From: Phoma sp. XZ068
Lineage: Eukaryota; Ascomycota; Dothideomycetes; Pleosporales; Didymellaceae
DNA: 64,000 bases
Assembly (NCBI GenBank): GCA_004835665.1
Contig: RBKR01000026.1
Coordinates: 248,001 to 312,000 of the forward strand
Reading direction: 5' to 3'
Positions 1-10,439 of the stretch are shown here, one piece after another. A program made the translations under genes and the position numbers. A model generated the notes under the pieces. The model had not been told where the DNA came from and did no database searches. It was given only the letters and a program-made list of their open reading frames with translations. The stretch's first letter is position 1; each line of letters starts with the position of its first letter.

Positions 1-1774
1 TCGAAGGAGTCGTAGTTGCTGTGGTAGTGGTATATGGGATCTTTGGGGCCTTCGCCGAAGCCCATATCGATGGAGGGGATGCCGGCGAAGTCTTGGAAGG
101 CGGTGAAGTCGGAGCCAGAGCCCATGGTGGAGATGTGCTTGTCCCAAGTATCGAAGACGGATTGGCCTGCGACCGTCTGGTTGGGGGATTTGACGAGGGG
201 AAGGACTTCTTGGACTGCTTTGCTGAGCAGAGGAGCCGCGGAGAGCTTGTAGGAGGGGCCACGTGCGCCGACATCGACGTTGAGGTAGGCGACTGCAGAG
301 CCGGCGAGCCAGGGCAGGTATTCTTCAACCCACTCGGTGCTGCCAACCAAGCCGTATTCTTCGCCGTCCCAGCTTGCGAATACGATGGTTCTAAGGGGCT
401 TCCAGCCTGCCTGGAGGGCGATTCCGAAGCTTCGGATGACCTCATTGAACGCCGCCGAACCGCTGTTGGGGTCTCCTGCACCGCCAGCGATCCAGGCATC
501 GCGGTGGTTGCCGAGCACAACTACCTCATCCGGGATGGTGCCGTTGATGACGCCAATCACGTTCCAAAGGGGTGTTGTGACGTACTCTTGTTCATTTACG
601 AGGTTCAGTGTTAAACCTTCAGGGGATGGACCGATGTTGTAATCGACGCCTTTGTAGTCGAGACCACCGCCGTGCCAGGACTTGCTGAAGGATGAGGCTT
701 TCGGGCCATGTCCGTTCAGAGCCTTGAGCAGTGGAAGAGCGTCTAGGTATGAGATAGGCAAGGAAGGTATCGAGGGGATGGCGTGGTCCACGGGCAGACG
801 GGGGACGCCAGGTTTGGATGGGTAGCCCGGCGTCGTAGGGTCGCCAGGAGCGAAGCCTTCAATGTGTTAGCAGAGTAGATGCAGCAGACTGAGACAAGGC
901 ACTTACTCAAGAACTGCACACTGCCTCTTTGGACACTGCTGGGTTCTCTTGCCGGGCCGTCGGGGTATGTTTTGACTCCGTTCTTCTCCGTGACCTCGCC
1001 ATCATCACCGGGATCACTGTACAAGACCGCGCCAATCATGCCAAATTCTTGCGCGCGCTTAACCTTCAGCCCACGGAAGATGGCGCCATACTTGGCCAGC
1101 GCTATCTTCCCCTTTAGGTCAATCTTTGCAGCCTTCAAGTCTTCAAAATCCTGGTAGGTGCCGTAGTTGACGAAGACGTAGCCCCCTGTGACGTTGCCTG
1201 AGGCGCTGTAGCCGTGGAATGTCGGGATCCTGTCCGCAGACTGGCTCGCCTTGTCCTCCTTCAGCACATTCTCCTCCAAGCTCGCCTCGAACTTGACATT
1301 GTCCTTCTCCAACAACGCCAGACGGTGGCCCTTGGGATAGTTGATGTAGACGTCGTAGTCGACGATGGTGCTCTCAATGCCAAACTCCTGCCAGCGCTCC
1401 TTGGTCCACAGCGCCTGCGTCAGGTTCTTGCCCGCCAGATGCGGCCCACTCGTATAGTATTCGCTCCATTCGCGTGCCTTGTCTGCGTCGGGAGTTTCGA
1501 GCAGAATGGCCTGCAGGTCTTCGTAGTCCAAGCTCGTGCGACGCGCCCAATCCTCGGCAATCTTCTGCGAATGCGCGCCTTCGAAGACGGCAGGCACATC
1601 GCTGTCCGGCTTCCAATCGAAGCTGAAGAGGAGGACCGCTACGAAGCCGCCGACCAGGACTAGCGAGGTCAGGACAGAGGTGCACCAGAACCTCAGGCGG
1701 TGGTGGGGATAGCGGTCGCGCACATACGGCCGCACCTCGACTGTCTGGATCAGCGGCGTGTGCTCGTTGGCCAT
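1..1774 (-). CDS. M28 glutamate carboxypeptidase II-like protein (C-terminus beyond window)
   Basis: Membrane-anchored zinc peptidase of the glutamate carboxypeptidase II/transferrin-receptor-like family, probably releasing C-terminal residues from peptides at the vacuole or cell surface. Exons are complement(907..1774) and complement(1..856). The 50-nt intron 857-906 has a GTAAGT donor, and splicing gives the usual FLSFAPGDP junction. The start at 1774 gives MANEHTPL, then a basic stretch and one membrane segment near residues 25-48, so a type II protein. A protease-associated-like region follows. The zinc-site motifs are visible: HRDAW, GAGDPNSGS (bridging Asp), WDGEE (catalytic and ligand Glu), NVDVG and YHYHS. 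All ligands look intact. The reading frame is open at base 1, so the dimerisation domain lies outside. Family call is secure; the natural substrate is not known. Confidence 0.9.
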
Positions 1775-2955
1775 GGCGCCAGACTTCTCATTGCCTGCGT
1801 CACGAGGCATATACGGAGGAACAAAGGGACTGCAACACCGTTCCCACGCGCTTTGGTGGAGGAGACAGCTGTGCGAGCTTGACAGCTTATGTCCGGCGGC
1901 TGGGAGCTCCCATGAGCTGTCATTAGTGGCTATGGCGTCACAGGCTCTCCACATCTTATCGCTCGGCAGGTACCACCACCCCACTTTAAACCTCATCCAC
2001 CATCTTTCATCACGTTTATCACCATCAACACCATCAACCAGTAAGACTATGAGGAGCAACTGAGCATCTTGTATTATGCCGTATTGGCCGAGAGTGCCAT
2101 TACCGCTAGCAAGTCGGGGGTCGCATGCCAATCGAGCTCACACTTCGGCACTGAGTACAAGAGCCCACCTGCAGTGCAGCACCAACAATAGATTTATCGG
2201 CGCCGACTGACCATCTGTGGCAGTTTGCTCTCACGTCTTTACATCTCATTCCCACAGTCATAGCGTCTGCATGTCCAGCTCTTCCATACCATTCTACCCC
2301 TCTTTCAGTGCTTGTTTGCTACCCCCCTTGGCTTTCTCTGAAAAAAAAAGCCCTTTCTCAAAAGAACAAGACGAAACGATCTGCAGAGTAAAAACAGCCG
2401 TTCTCCGGACCGATTGAGTGTACGAGCAACCTTGATGTTTTCCAACCTTCGCAGCCTTGCTTAGCGCCCAATGCACCACTCGCGCTGCGGATGTGGCACA
2501 GCACGTCTCGGGCCATTCCTGAGCCAATGAGCGACGCCACGAAACACTTCGAGTATGGAATCGACTCCCACGGATGGTAGGGATGTCGCAAACTACATGT
2601 GATTGCTCGACTACGCCGCATCAGCCTTGCTACTTGCAGCCTACGCATATGGTTCCACGTCAGCAAGTATTGGTTCCCACGGTTGAAGCAAGCAGAAGCG
2701 AGCCATTTGTCCATGCGCTTGTTACTTGGCGTTTCTGTAGAGTTTCTCGTGATGCGATGTGTGTGTCCTGAGGCAGTTCTGCATCCTCGTGCACAGCCTC
2801 TGCGCATAAACCTTTGGTTCCTCTGAAGTCTTGGCTAGGGCTGAGATGCCAGTCGAGGACGTGGGGTGAGGTAGCTGTCGGTACCGATATCGTGTATATC
2901 TTTCCCCGCCTGACCTATGGAAGTAACCCCGTCAGTATTTTGCTATACACTCACG
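1775..2955. other. Intergenic region between divergent genes
   Basis: Shared upstream region of the M28 peptidase (leftward) and the RING protein (rightward). It has a pyrimidine-rich stretch near 2240-2335 followed by nine A at 2341-2349. Short open frames lack introns, codon bias or recognisable motifs. No RNA gene seen. Confidence 0.5.
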
Positions 2956-4464
2956 ATGTCTTTTGTATCTTCTCGTACTTTTAGTTACACTCTCAGTCAT
3001 GCCTCCTCCATCACGCTAGACCATCTTTGGGATCCAATGGAGGTGCTCGACCTTGTAGGTGACGACCGCTGCGTCGGGTGGGCTCCATCTAAGGGCCGTA
3101 AATGTCTCAACCCAATCAACCAGAGCAACATGGGAATTTTTGACAGTATAATCGATGAGCTTTCCTTGGAGCCACTCAACGCCGCTCACTTGCGTCCTAA
3201 GCTTGAGCGTCTTGCCCAGCGAGGTCTCTGTATTCGAAATCACCAAAATCAGAAGGAGGAAATGGTGAGAAAGTGGATGAGCAAGATCAACGCAAGGGAA
3301 TGCCAGTCGATCGAGCTCAGGGCCAGATCGAGACAAAGCAGAGCAGATACAAGAAGCACCACCGCGTCATTTGCACCCACTCAGTCCTCTCGCAACTCCT
3401 CTTCGCGCAGTGCACTGACGCCATCATCGACCACGTCCTCGGTCACCCTGCCTCTGAATGCACAGTCCGAGGCAGAGAGTCTCCAGAGGAGTATTACAGC
3501 CATGCGGCAAATCATCAGCAATGCTGAGCGCCGCCTCGAACTACTGCACTCTCCTCGCACGCCTCTCCTAGAACCTGGCCGTCCTGTCGCCCGTATACAG
3601 ACTGGAGATATCCCCTCTCTCCGTCTATCGAACACGGCCAGCGTCGCCTCTTCGCGCACAATCAACAGCCGAGCATCCACAGCGTCCTCTCGCTCCCCCT
3701 CTCCCACTCGATCCACATCCTCAAACATCTCATCGTCTTCCTCATCGTCAGACTCTGACTCGCCGCCCACCTCTCCTCTCTCTCCTCTCTCACCCGTACA
3801 GACTTCCCGGCTCCCACCCACAACTACGAGACGAACAAACACCACAACAGCCTCAAGCCCAGCCCCGACCTCAACCGGAGCCCACACCAGGCCCTCTATA
3901 CCAAGCCTATCCAGCCTCCCACAAGACACCATCACCTTCCAAGTCCCAACACCCCCGAGCACACCGGGCCCAAGCACACCATGCCCGGTCCCACGCTGCA
4001 CAAAACCCCACGTCCGCCGCCTTTTCCTCTCCTCCGAATGCCCAATCTGCTACACCGGCGGTCCGCTGTCCTCCCAGCCTGCATCAGAACTGACATGGTG
4101 CACATCCTCGTGCGGTCGAACAGTGCACAAGTCTTGCTTCGACGATTGGGCCGCTCAATGTCGGTCCTCACAGCGCGCGCCCAACTGTCCTGTCTGCAGA
4201 GCGGACTGGGCGCGGTCGTGCGGGTGTGGTGGGCGGTCTAGCTGTGCTGTTGTGCATGTGGAGAGGAAGGATGAGGATGTGGCGTGTCCGATTTGTAGGG
4301 AGGGGATGGAGAGAGGGGAGGAGTTGGAGTGGTGTAAGGATGGGTGTGGGAAGAGTGTGCATAAGGCGTGTATGGATACTTGGGAGGAGCATTGTCTTGA
4401 GAGTAGGATGGTGGCGAGCTGTACGATGTGTAGGGCTGAGTGGAGTAGTGAGTGTTCTTGTTAG
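2956..4464 (+). CDS. Tandem RING-like finger protein, Ser/Thr/Pro-rich
   Basis: Unspliced, about 502 aa. I chose ATG 2956 because it has A at -3; in-frame ATGs at 2917 and 3037 are alternatives. The N-terminus has a small Cys motif (RCVGWAPSKGRKCLNPI). A long Ser/Thr/Pro-rich, presumably disordered region follows. Two RING-type zinc modules lie at residues about 362-418 and 444-496. Each reads CPIC, then WC, CG, VHK-C, a Trp, a Cys and C-x2-CRA-W, so they look like an internal duplication. RING pairs usually recruit E2 enzymes for ubiquitin transfer, so an E3 ligase role is plausible but inferred. The two modules use strikingly different synonymous codons: Cys is mostly TGC in the first and TGT throughout the second. 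Confidence 0.75.
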   Translation: MSFVSSRTFSYTLSHASSITLDHLWDPMEVLDLVGDDRCVGWAPSKGRKCLNPINQSNMGIFDSIIDELSLEPLNAAHLRPKLERLAQRGLCIRNHQNQKEEMVRKWMSKINARECQSIELRARSRQSRADTRSTTASFAPTQSSRNSSSRSALTPSSTTSSVTLPLNAQSEAESLQRSITAMRQIISNAERRLELLHSPRTPLLEPGRPVARIQTGDIPSLRLSNTASVASSRTINSRASTASSRSPSPTRSTSSNISSSSSSSDSDSPPTSPLSPLSPVQTSRLPPTTTRRTNTTTASSPAPTSTGAHTRPSIPSLSSLPQDTITFQVPTPPSTPGPSTPCPVPRCTKPHVRRLFLSSECPICYTGGPLSSQPASELTWCTSSCGRTVHKSCFDDWAAQCRSSQRAPNCPVCRADWARSCGCGGRSSCAVVHVERKDEDVACPICREGMERGEELEWCKDGCGKSVHKACMDTWEEHCLESRMVASCTMCRAEWSSECSC

Positions 4465-5449
4465 GACACGGTCTTCTGAGTGAGAGCGGGTTTCCTGTTA
4501 TGGAGGTCTTGTGCTCGTGCTGGGCATGAGGACGAGTTATGGTATGGGCTTTCTGGTTTTGGAGTGACTATTCACATGCCTGATGATGACGACTGGATGC
4601 GTTTCACGGCCGATACCTACTTTCTTTCCATTTAGGTTTCTTCTTTTCCTATATTCCCTTTACTTCTAATCACATGTTGACATGTTTACCCAAGTCTTCA
4701 ATCTAATGGTTTCATAATTAGTGCTGGCAACCTGAACTAAACATACTAGGTGCCATGTCGCTTTGTGTTGAGTTTGCTATGAGCCGTTGATTCTCTCACA
4801 ACGCCTGTAACCATTGACTTCCCCACGCGTACAGATCTTGTAGGTGTGCTATGGGGCAGATTCTGTCTCTTCACTGACCATGGTCACACTTCAAAAAGGG
4901 GTTTGAGGCAGAAATCGTAAAACACATAGCAAAAGAGCACACTTGGCCGAATTATCCAGCGTCGTATGAGAGGGACACCATCACGCGTACATCTCAGTAT
5001 CGTGTCACATCATCACCATAGCGCCTTTCTACTTAGACACGACATAAAACTGGAGTTGCTTCATGAGGGTCTATATCTGCGAGCGCCTCAAATGCAACCG
5101 TTTGCCTCTGTGACCAGACAGTCCAGCGGTAGCGCGGCACCCGTGCCCATTTGGATGGTAAACAAACGACTCTTCACCGAAAGCCGGCAGCCCAAGCCCC
5201 ATTTGAGAACGCACCGTTTTTTGCTTCTCTGAAAGGAGCAGCCCATCACCGGAGCTGCAATTTTAGGCCCTTTACCAACACGTTGTTCCGTTCGTCTGGT
5301 GGTAAACCTTGGCGTAGGGTAAAAGTGGTGCCTCTGGGCTTTACCTCTTCACCACCCACTTTTCTTTCTCACACAGCTTCGCAAAAATCTGGATCGACTC
5401 GACCTCCTGAAATTCTCATTGTCCAATTGAGTAGACAACGATTCTTCCG
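4465..5449. other. Intergenic region plus probable leader of the next gene
   Basis: 3' flank of the RING gene and upstream DNA of the gene at 5541. The part from about 5340 is pyrimidine-rich, as expected for a fungal core promoter or leader. No supported coding region. Confidence 0.4.
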
Positions 5450-5506
5450 GTAAGTATGGATGCACTCACGATCTATATGGTCTCACTGATAGAGTCTGAG
5501 TTCCAG
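5450..5506 (+). other. Probable 5'-UTR intron
   Basis: GTAAGT donor at 5450, a CTGAT branch-like element near 5486 and a TTCCAG acceptor ending at 5506, 34 bases before the ATG at 5541. At 57 nt it matches the coding introns in this window. It lies in the leader, so no reading frame tests it. Confidence 0.5.
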
Positions 5507-5540
5507 CCCGCTTCACCGACATCAACAACACCGCGTCGAG

Positions 5541-6529
5541 ATGGCGAAGTCGAAGCGCAAGATTCCCCCTACGGAGGCTGATTCTGTCAGCGAGGATAAG
5601 ATGAAGCTAACAAAGAGGTCCAAGAAATGCAGGCCACAGCTTCACCTAGAGTATCAAGGCCGTCAGTTGCTCCAAGCACCCCGCCAGCCAGTTCCTATCA
5701 CAGATGAAGGACCCATGTACTTCCGCAACCATGCCGAGTCCCTCATCCCCATGGCAGGCACGCAGTGGAGTGCGCCATCGCCCGATGACACAATTCCGCT
5801 TGACGACGCCGCCGAACGAGTCTACGTGCGCCAACTCGTCACCGCATTCAAGAGCCTCGACGTCGCCACCGACAAGCGCCAAGTGCGCTTCGAAGCCGAG
5901 TCCACCTTCTACCCGGCATGGGCATTCGAAGCTTGCGCGTGGTCCATCGTCGTAAGTACCATGTCCCCGCAGTACGTATGATGCATACTAACAACCACCA
6001 GCACGAAGCCAAAGCGATCCACACGACCGGTTTCGCATCCCCCAAGATCTTCGACAGCAAGATCCTCGCAGTCATAGAGTCGAGCAAGACCATTCACTTC
6101 AAGAAGCGGATTGACCTTGTGTGCGACATAATCAAGACCTCGAAAGCGGCCGCTGCCAATCTACTCAAGAACGAGAAGTTTCTCTTCATCGTTGCCGCTC
6201 CGGGCAAAGTGTACTTGACGTCACGCGAGAACAATAACTCCAACAAGGCCAAGGCCAAGATGATCAGCAAGGGTAGGGAGGTCTTGGCGCTAGAGGGTGG
6301 TGACGAGGAGGGTGGCGAGAAGCAACCGGAGGAGCAAGAGGCTGAGAGCTATGCCCCCTCGGGGTCTCCAACCATGTCTGGGAATAAGCACGAGGACGAG
6401 GAGCAGGCAATTAGGAGCCACACCCCCTTGGGGCCTCCAGCCCGGCCTTTGGGTGAGGAGCAGGCGGCGCTGTCTATGATGATGCTCTCCAGCTCTACTC
6501 ACATCGGTGCGTTCAACAAGGTGATGTAG
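5541..6529 (+). CDS. Nuclear-type protein with a domain shared with the 22138-24324 gene
   Basis: Two exons, 5541..5951 and 6002..6529, giving 312 aa. The 50-nt intron (GTAAGT donor, ACTAAC branch, CAG acceptor) lies between phase-0 codons. Residues 1-30 are Lys/Arg-rich and look like a nuclear localisation signal. Residues about 88-225 align with residues about 408-550 of the protein at 22138-24324: AFEACAW matches ALEAVAW, an F-x2-R-I-x-L-V/I-R-like stretch matches, and SKAAAANLL matches SKSTCEDLI. The acidic C-terminal tail holds two degenerate copies of a unit of about 25 residues (EEQEAESYAPSGSP, EEQAIRSHTPLGPP). I recognise no named domain. A DNA- or chromatin-related role is a guess from the basic segments only. 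Confidence 0.75.
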
Positions 6530-6928
6530 GGTGAAGGACTGAGGGATGACACCTGCAAGTCTGGATGGAATTGGGACTTGGGTTTCGGGGACTACAATCT
6601 GTACGAATAGCGATGACATGGAACATGAATGAACAATTACAATGACGATGTTCGTATTTGTAATCTGATATCGCTATGCTATATTTCTGACCTTGCCACT
6701 CTCAGCATAGAATTATGAAATACTATCCTAGCTTCTTCTCTCTGTGACATACTGCCCATGACCCAAGTATTCGAAAATTGGCAGGAAATTAGAAGAGTCG
6801 CTTGCGCATCATGCATGATTAGGACTCTTCGAAAATATTGAAGTCCACTTCGCGCCGCAAAATTCAAGTTGCACTTGCATGTTTGCTGGTGCTGGTATCA
6901 ATCGTCCATATAAATCCTCCTACTCGGC
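6530..6928. other. Short convergent intergenic region
   Basis: Lies between the 3' ends of the gene at 5541-6529 and the leftward membrane protein gene. AT-rich in places (6620-6850). Nothing coding is supported. Confidence 0.4.
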
Positions 6929-9873
6929 TCAGTAGCCATGCGCAGACGGTACAGGCGCATAGCTTGCAGTCGTTCCAGCTTTGTCGTAACCTGGCCCATG
7001 AGGTTGTACGTTCGTTATCCATCCTTCAGAAGTCAGGGTAAAGTCTTCTTTCCCGCTACGTTCGATCCATTCCTTAGTAGACTCGGGATGGGAAGATATT
7101 TCTCTCTCCGGTGTCACATAGCCTTCGTAGCCAGTGGTAAGTGCATGTCCGCTAGGTGCGTTTCGCGATGAGAGGAGCCTGCCGGCTGAGGTGTGCTGCA
7201 GGAAGGTACGCATCGTCGATGGCTTCGCATGGCCGAAGATGGTGAAGTAAACTGTGGCAAGTGCTGACAGTGCTGTCAACACAAGCGCAAAAAAGGCTGG
7301 GACACCGTACGGATACCTGTACTTGACACGGCGGTGGTAGGTGGTGACCTTTGGGGTCTTCGATCCAGAAGAAGACGCTTCGTCACGCTTGCGATTGGCG
7401 GCTGCCTCCGGCTGTAAACCCCTGGTACCCAACACGAGATTAGCTGCCAGATCTGTCCAAATTAAGTTAAGGATTTTGGCTGATGTTGGCGCTGTCCGAG
7501 CATATTCCTGCCATAGCCGGTATAATGCAAGATTCGATTGGCCTGAGTAATCAACAGAGCCAGAGGTGCTCTGGCCGGTCTCATAGGCACTGCCAAGTGC
7601 CTGTGCCGCAAAGTCCGCAGCGGGAAGATTTTGATGTGAAGTCAAACCGGCAACTACTCCAGTATATCCTGGAATGTACAACGATTCCTTTCGTATCGTT
7701 GAGAGATTGAGCTTCCCGGCAGCTTCAGGGGTGACTATACCCCATAAGGGACTTCCATGCTTTAACGGCATGTCGCTATTCTCCACCGCCCATAGTGGCT
7801 TGGACTCCTCGTTGGGATATGTCTTGTCCTCGATTGATTCAACAGTAAGTCCGGCGAGATCGTTTGTGCCGTTGAAACGAAACGAGACCGTCTTGATCGA
7901 AGCCTTGACAACAGACATGCATGAGTACATTGGCAAGGTCCATGCAGAACCTGGCTCGAAAAGGAGAGACGCACTTCCGTCTTGTCGTCGCGGGGTCCCG
8001 TAAAGAAGGCCACATTTGCCTGCCATATTGGTTATGTTTGCGAGATCGTTGCCTCCTGATCCAGCACACACTAGTGCTGGGTTTGTGTCAGTGACAATCA
8101 ATCTTAGAAACGGGTCATCTGTCACTTACCAGCATCGCTGAAATTATTGTAGAAATGACGCCCGCTGACTGAAGTGGAGATATTGAAGGGGTTCGGGTAA
8201 ATCGGAAGTTTTGATGGAAATTTGGATTCTGTCGTTGTGTTGCCAATGGTGGAGATGTTGGATTGGCCCACATCAGTATTGTCCAGATAACCACCAAAAC
8301 TCGCTGCGACTTGCAGAGTGCTGGGGCGAAAACTCATCATACGGCCCGCTGGTTCTCCACTCGGATAATGGAGCGGGAATGTCTTATTTAGGGTAGAGTT
8401 GAGATACGAGAAGGCCTTCAGGGAAGTCGTCTGGTTGTTGACGTTCGTCACATTTAGAAAGGCCATGGAGAGAGCATTGTTAAGCCACGCAGCCTTGTAT
8501 GCCCGCAACCACAATTCTGGATTTTTTTGAGTGTCTCCCCGTTTCCATGCAGGATATGTATGGTTGAGGTTCACAAAGCCGCCTCTGTCGGTTAGATTGA
8601 GGCGAAAGGCTTTTGCACCAGAGCCAGCGGCTAATAGCTCTTGCTGAGTTGCGGGGATTATGAAATCTAGCGTCAGGTTCGTGTCGACGCATACAGTATC
8701 AGGTGAAGTGAATAAGAGGTCTTCGGACCAGGTGCTGCCATAGGTGCTAGGGGATGGTGCGCTATGTTTGCGAAAGCCAATGCCACCGTTCTTCATGTCC
8801 ACAATGAGGCCTTCTACTGCCAGGTAGGAGTCGCTCAAGATCTGTGTAGATAGCGGCTGGTAGGTCCCTTTTGTGTAGGGAACGGTTCCGTTATCGATGG
8901 GGATACCTCTTCCATCATTGTCTATCTCGCTTTGAACGTACGATCGGTATTGAATATCGAAGGCACTTGACACAGAGGGGTCAAGATTGGTGAGTCCACT
9001 CTCAAATACGTCAATAACTCTCTGAGGGATCTTTGAGTCATAGTAGTCTGCTTGTACGTAACTGCCCGTTGCGTTTTCGATGTCTATGAGTTTGTTGGGC
9101 GAATTTGGGCACACATATGGCGCGGCAAAGCCGCAGATTCTGCTCCACGTTCCGGACGCGGTTGTACGAGGCGGTGTACCAAGGCCGAAAGTCGACGGAT
9201 CTTCGAGGTAGTGGAACGATTGTGATGATGACTCAACTTGGCCAACAAGACCTTCGTAGAGGCCGAGGGGCGTGACGATCGCAGCAACTGCGATCAGAGC
9301 TAGCATGAAGATGCGGAATGTTGAGATGAAGAGAGTACTCTTGTTCGCAGAGAACGTAGCGGCAGAATCTGTCCCGAGAATGACAGGCCATAGGGAGGTG
9401 TGAAGGAAACGACCGATGACAGACCTGTGTGCGCGGTCAGACTTGACTCTGGCAGCTGCAGAGCGCGTAATGATTTACCATGACACCGCTGTCTCTGTTA
9501 CTGAAGAGGAACGAAATCGAAGTAGTCCCAGCAAGATGACTGGAAGTGCTATTGGGACCAGAATTTGAGCTGGAGGGAGTCAGAATCGACTTGAGTATGC
9601 AAGACAACTGGTGGCTTACCAAGGAAGACCGCCGCAGCGATCATACCAGACACTTGCCCAACCGTGAGATCTTGAATTTCAACCATCGTGCCTACCTGAC
9701 AGACCAGCAGAGTGGAGATAATATCGTTATTAGAAGAAGCCTTGTTGGCGCTGCCATTGTGTCCATATGCTGCTCTACGCGAAGCTTGTGTAAGGGTAAG
9801 CGAATACATCCAGGGGCCGCAAAAGAATGCGGAGCTTGGCAAGCCACGCCAGCAAATGATTGGCGAGATCAGC
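6929..9873 (-). CDS. Large membrane glycoprotein of a fungal family, N-terminal exon unresolved
   Basis: Exons I can support are complement(9620..9873), (9479..9569), (8130..9424) and (6929..8070). Introns are 50, 54 and 59 nt. Each junction restores the frame, for example VSWSVIGRFL across 9425-9478 and DAVCAGSGG across 8071-8129. The protein has membrane segments near AQILVPIALPVILLGLL and FMLALIAVAAIVTPLGLY. A lumenal or extracellular domain of about 700 residues follows, with many N-x-S/T sites and scattered Cys. A further membrane segment (VPAFFALVLTALSALATVYF) and a cytosolic tail of about 130 residues end it. I recognise the architecture as a recurrent uncharacterised filamentous-fungal family but can assign no function. 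The true start is upstream of 9873; the candidate exon near 9918-9960 does not splice in frame, so I did not include it. Confidence 0.75.
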
Positions 9874-10439
9874 CTTAATAATTAAAGGCAGGAGCCGCTA
9901 GTTAAGGCAACACATACTGAATGCGAGAATGCGAAGCCGTTTGTTGGGGGCCTTGATCAATTCGAGCTCTGCTTAAGTGTGATCAGCGTTGCGATCAGTG
10001 CATTCGAGTCTAGCTTGCCGTCGGCAGACCTTCGTGTGCTAGCTGGAAGTTCAGTGAAGAGAAAACGGTTGTGGGACTAAATCTGCAAGCACCTTGGCAA
10101 CCTTCAGCCCTGGCGGATCGTAGCATCCAATTGGCTCTCCTAGAATAGGTCACATCGCAGCTGCAGGGACGATGGACTTGTGAGATCGCATGACTGCCAC
10201 GACATGTTGGATGTTAGTGTGAAGCAAAAAAGGAAACACAAGCCAGGAACCGGAAATAACTCATCGTAGGGTCAAGATTGGGTATATCGCTATCGGTCGT
10301 CTAAAAGAGATGGTATAGGTACAGTAATAACAAAATGTGTAATGCTCATGATACAGGGCGTTGCGTCATTTGTGCTTGAAAAACTTCCGCGCTCGAAGAT
10401 GCTACAGGTCGTGATGTCGTCGATACTTGCCTGCATAGT
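9874..10439. other. Intergenic region, probably with the unresolved 5' exon of the membrane protein
   Basis: On the minus strand 9918-9960 has an acceptor-like CAG, an open stretch encoding a basic peptide (KAPNKRLRI) and a GTATGT donor. Its phase does not match the exon starting at 9873. The rest shows nothing coding. Confidence 0.35.
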
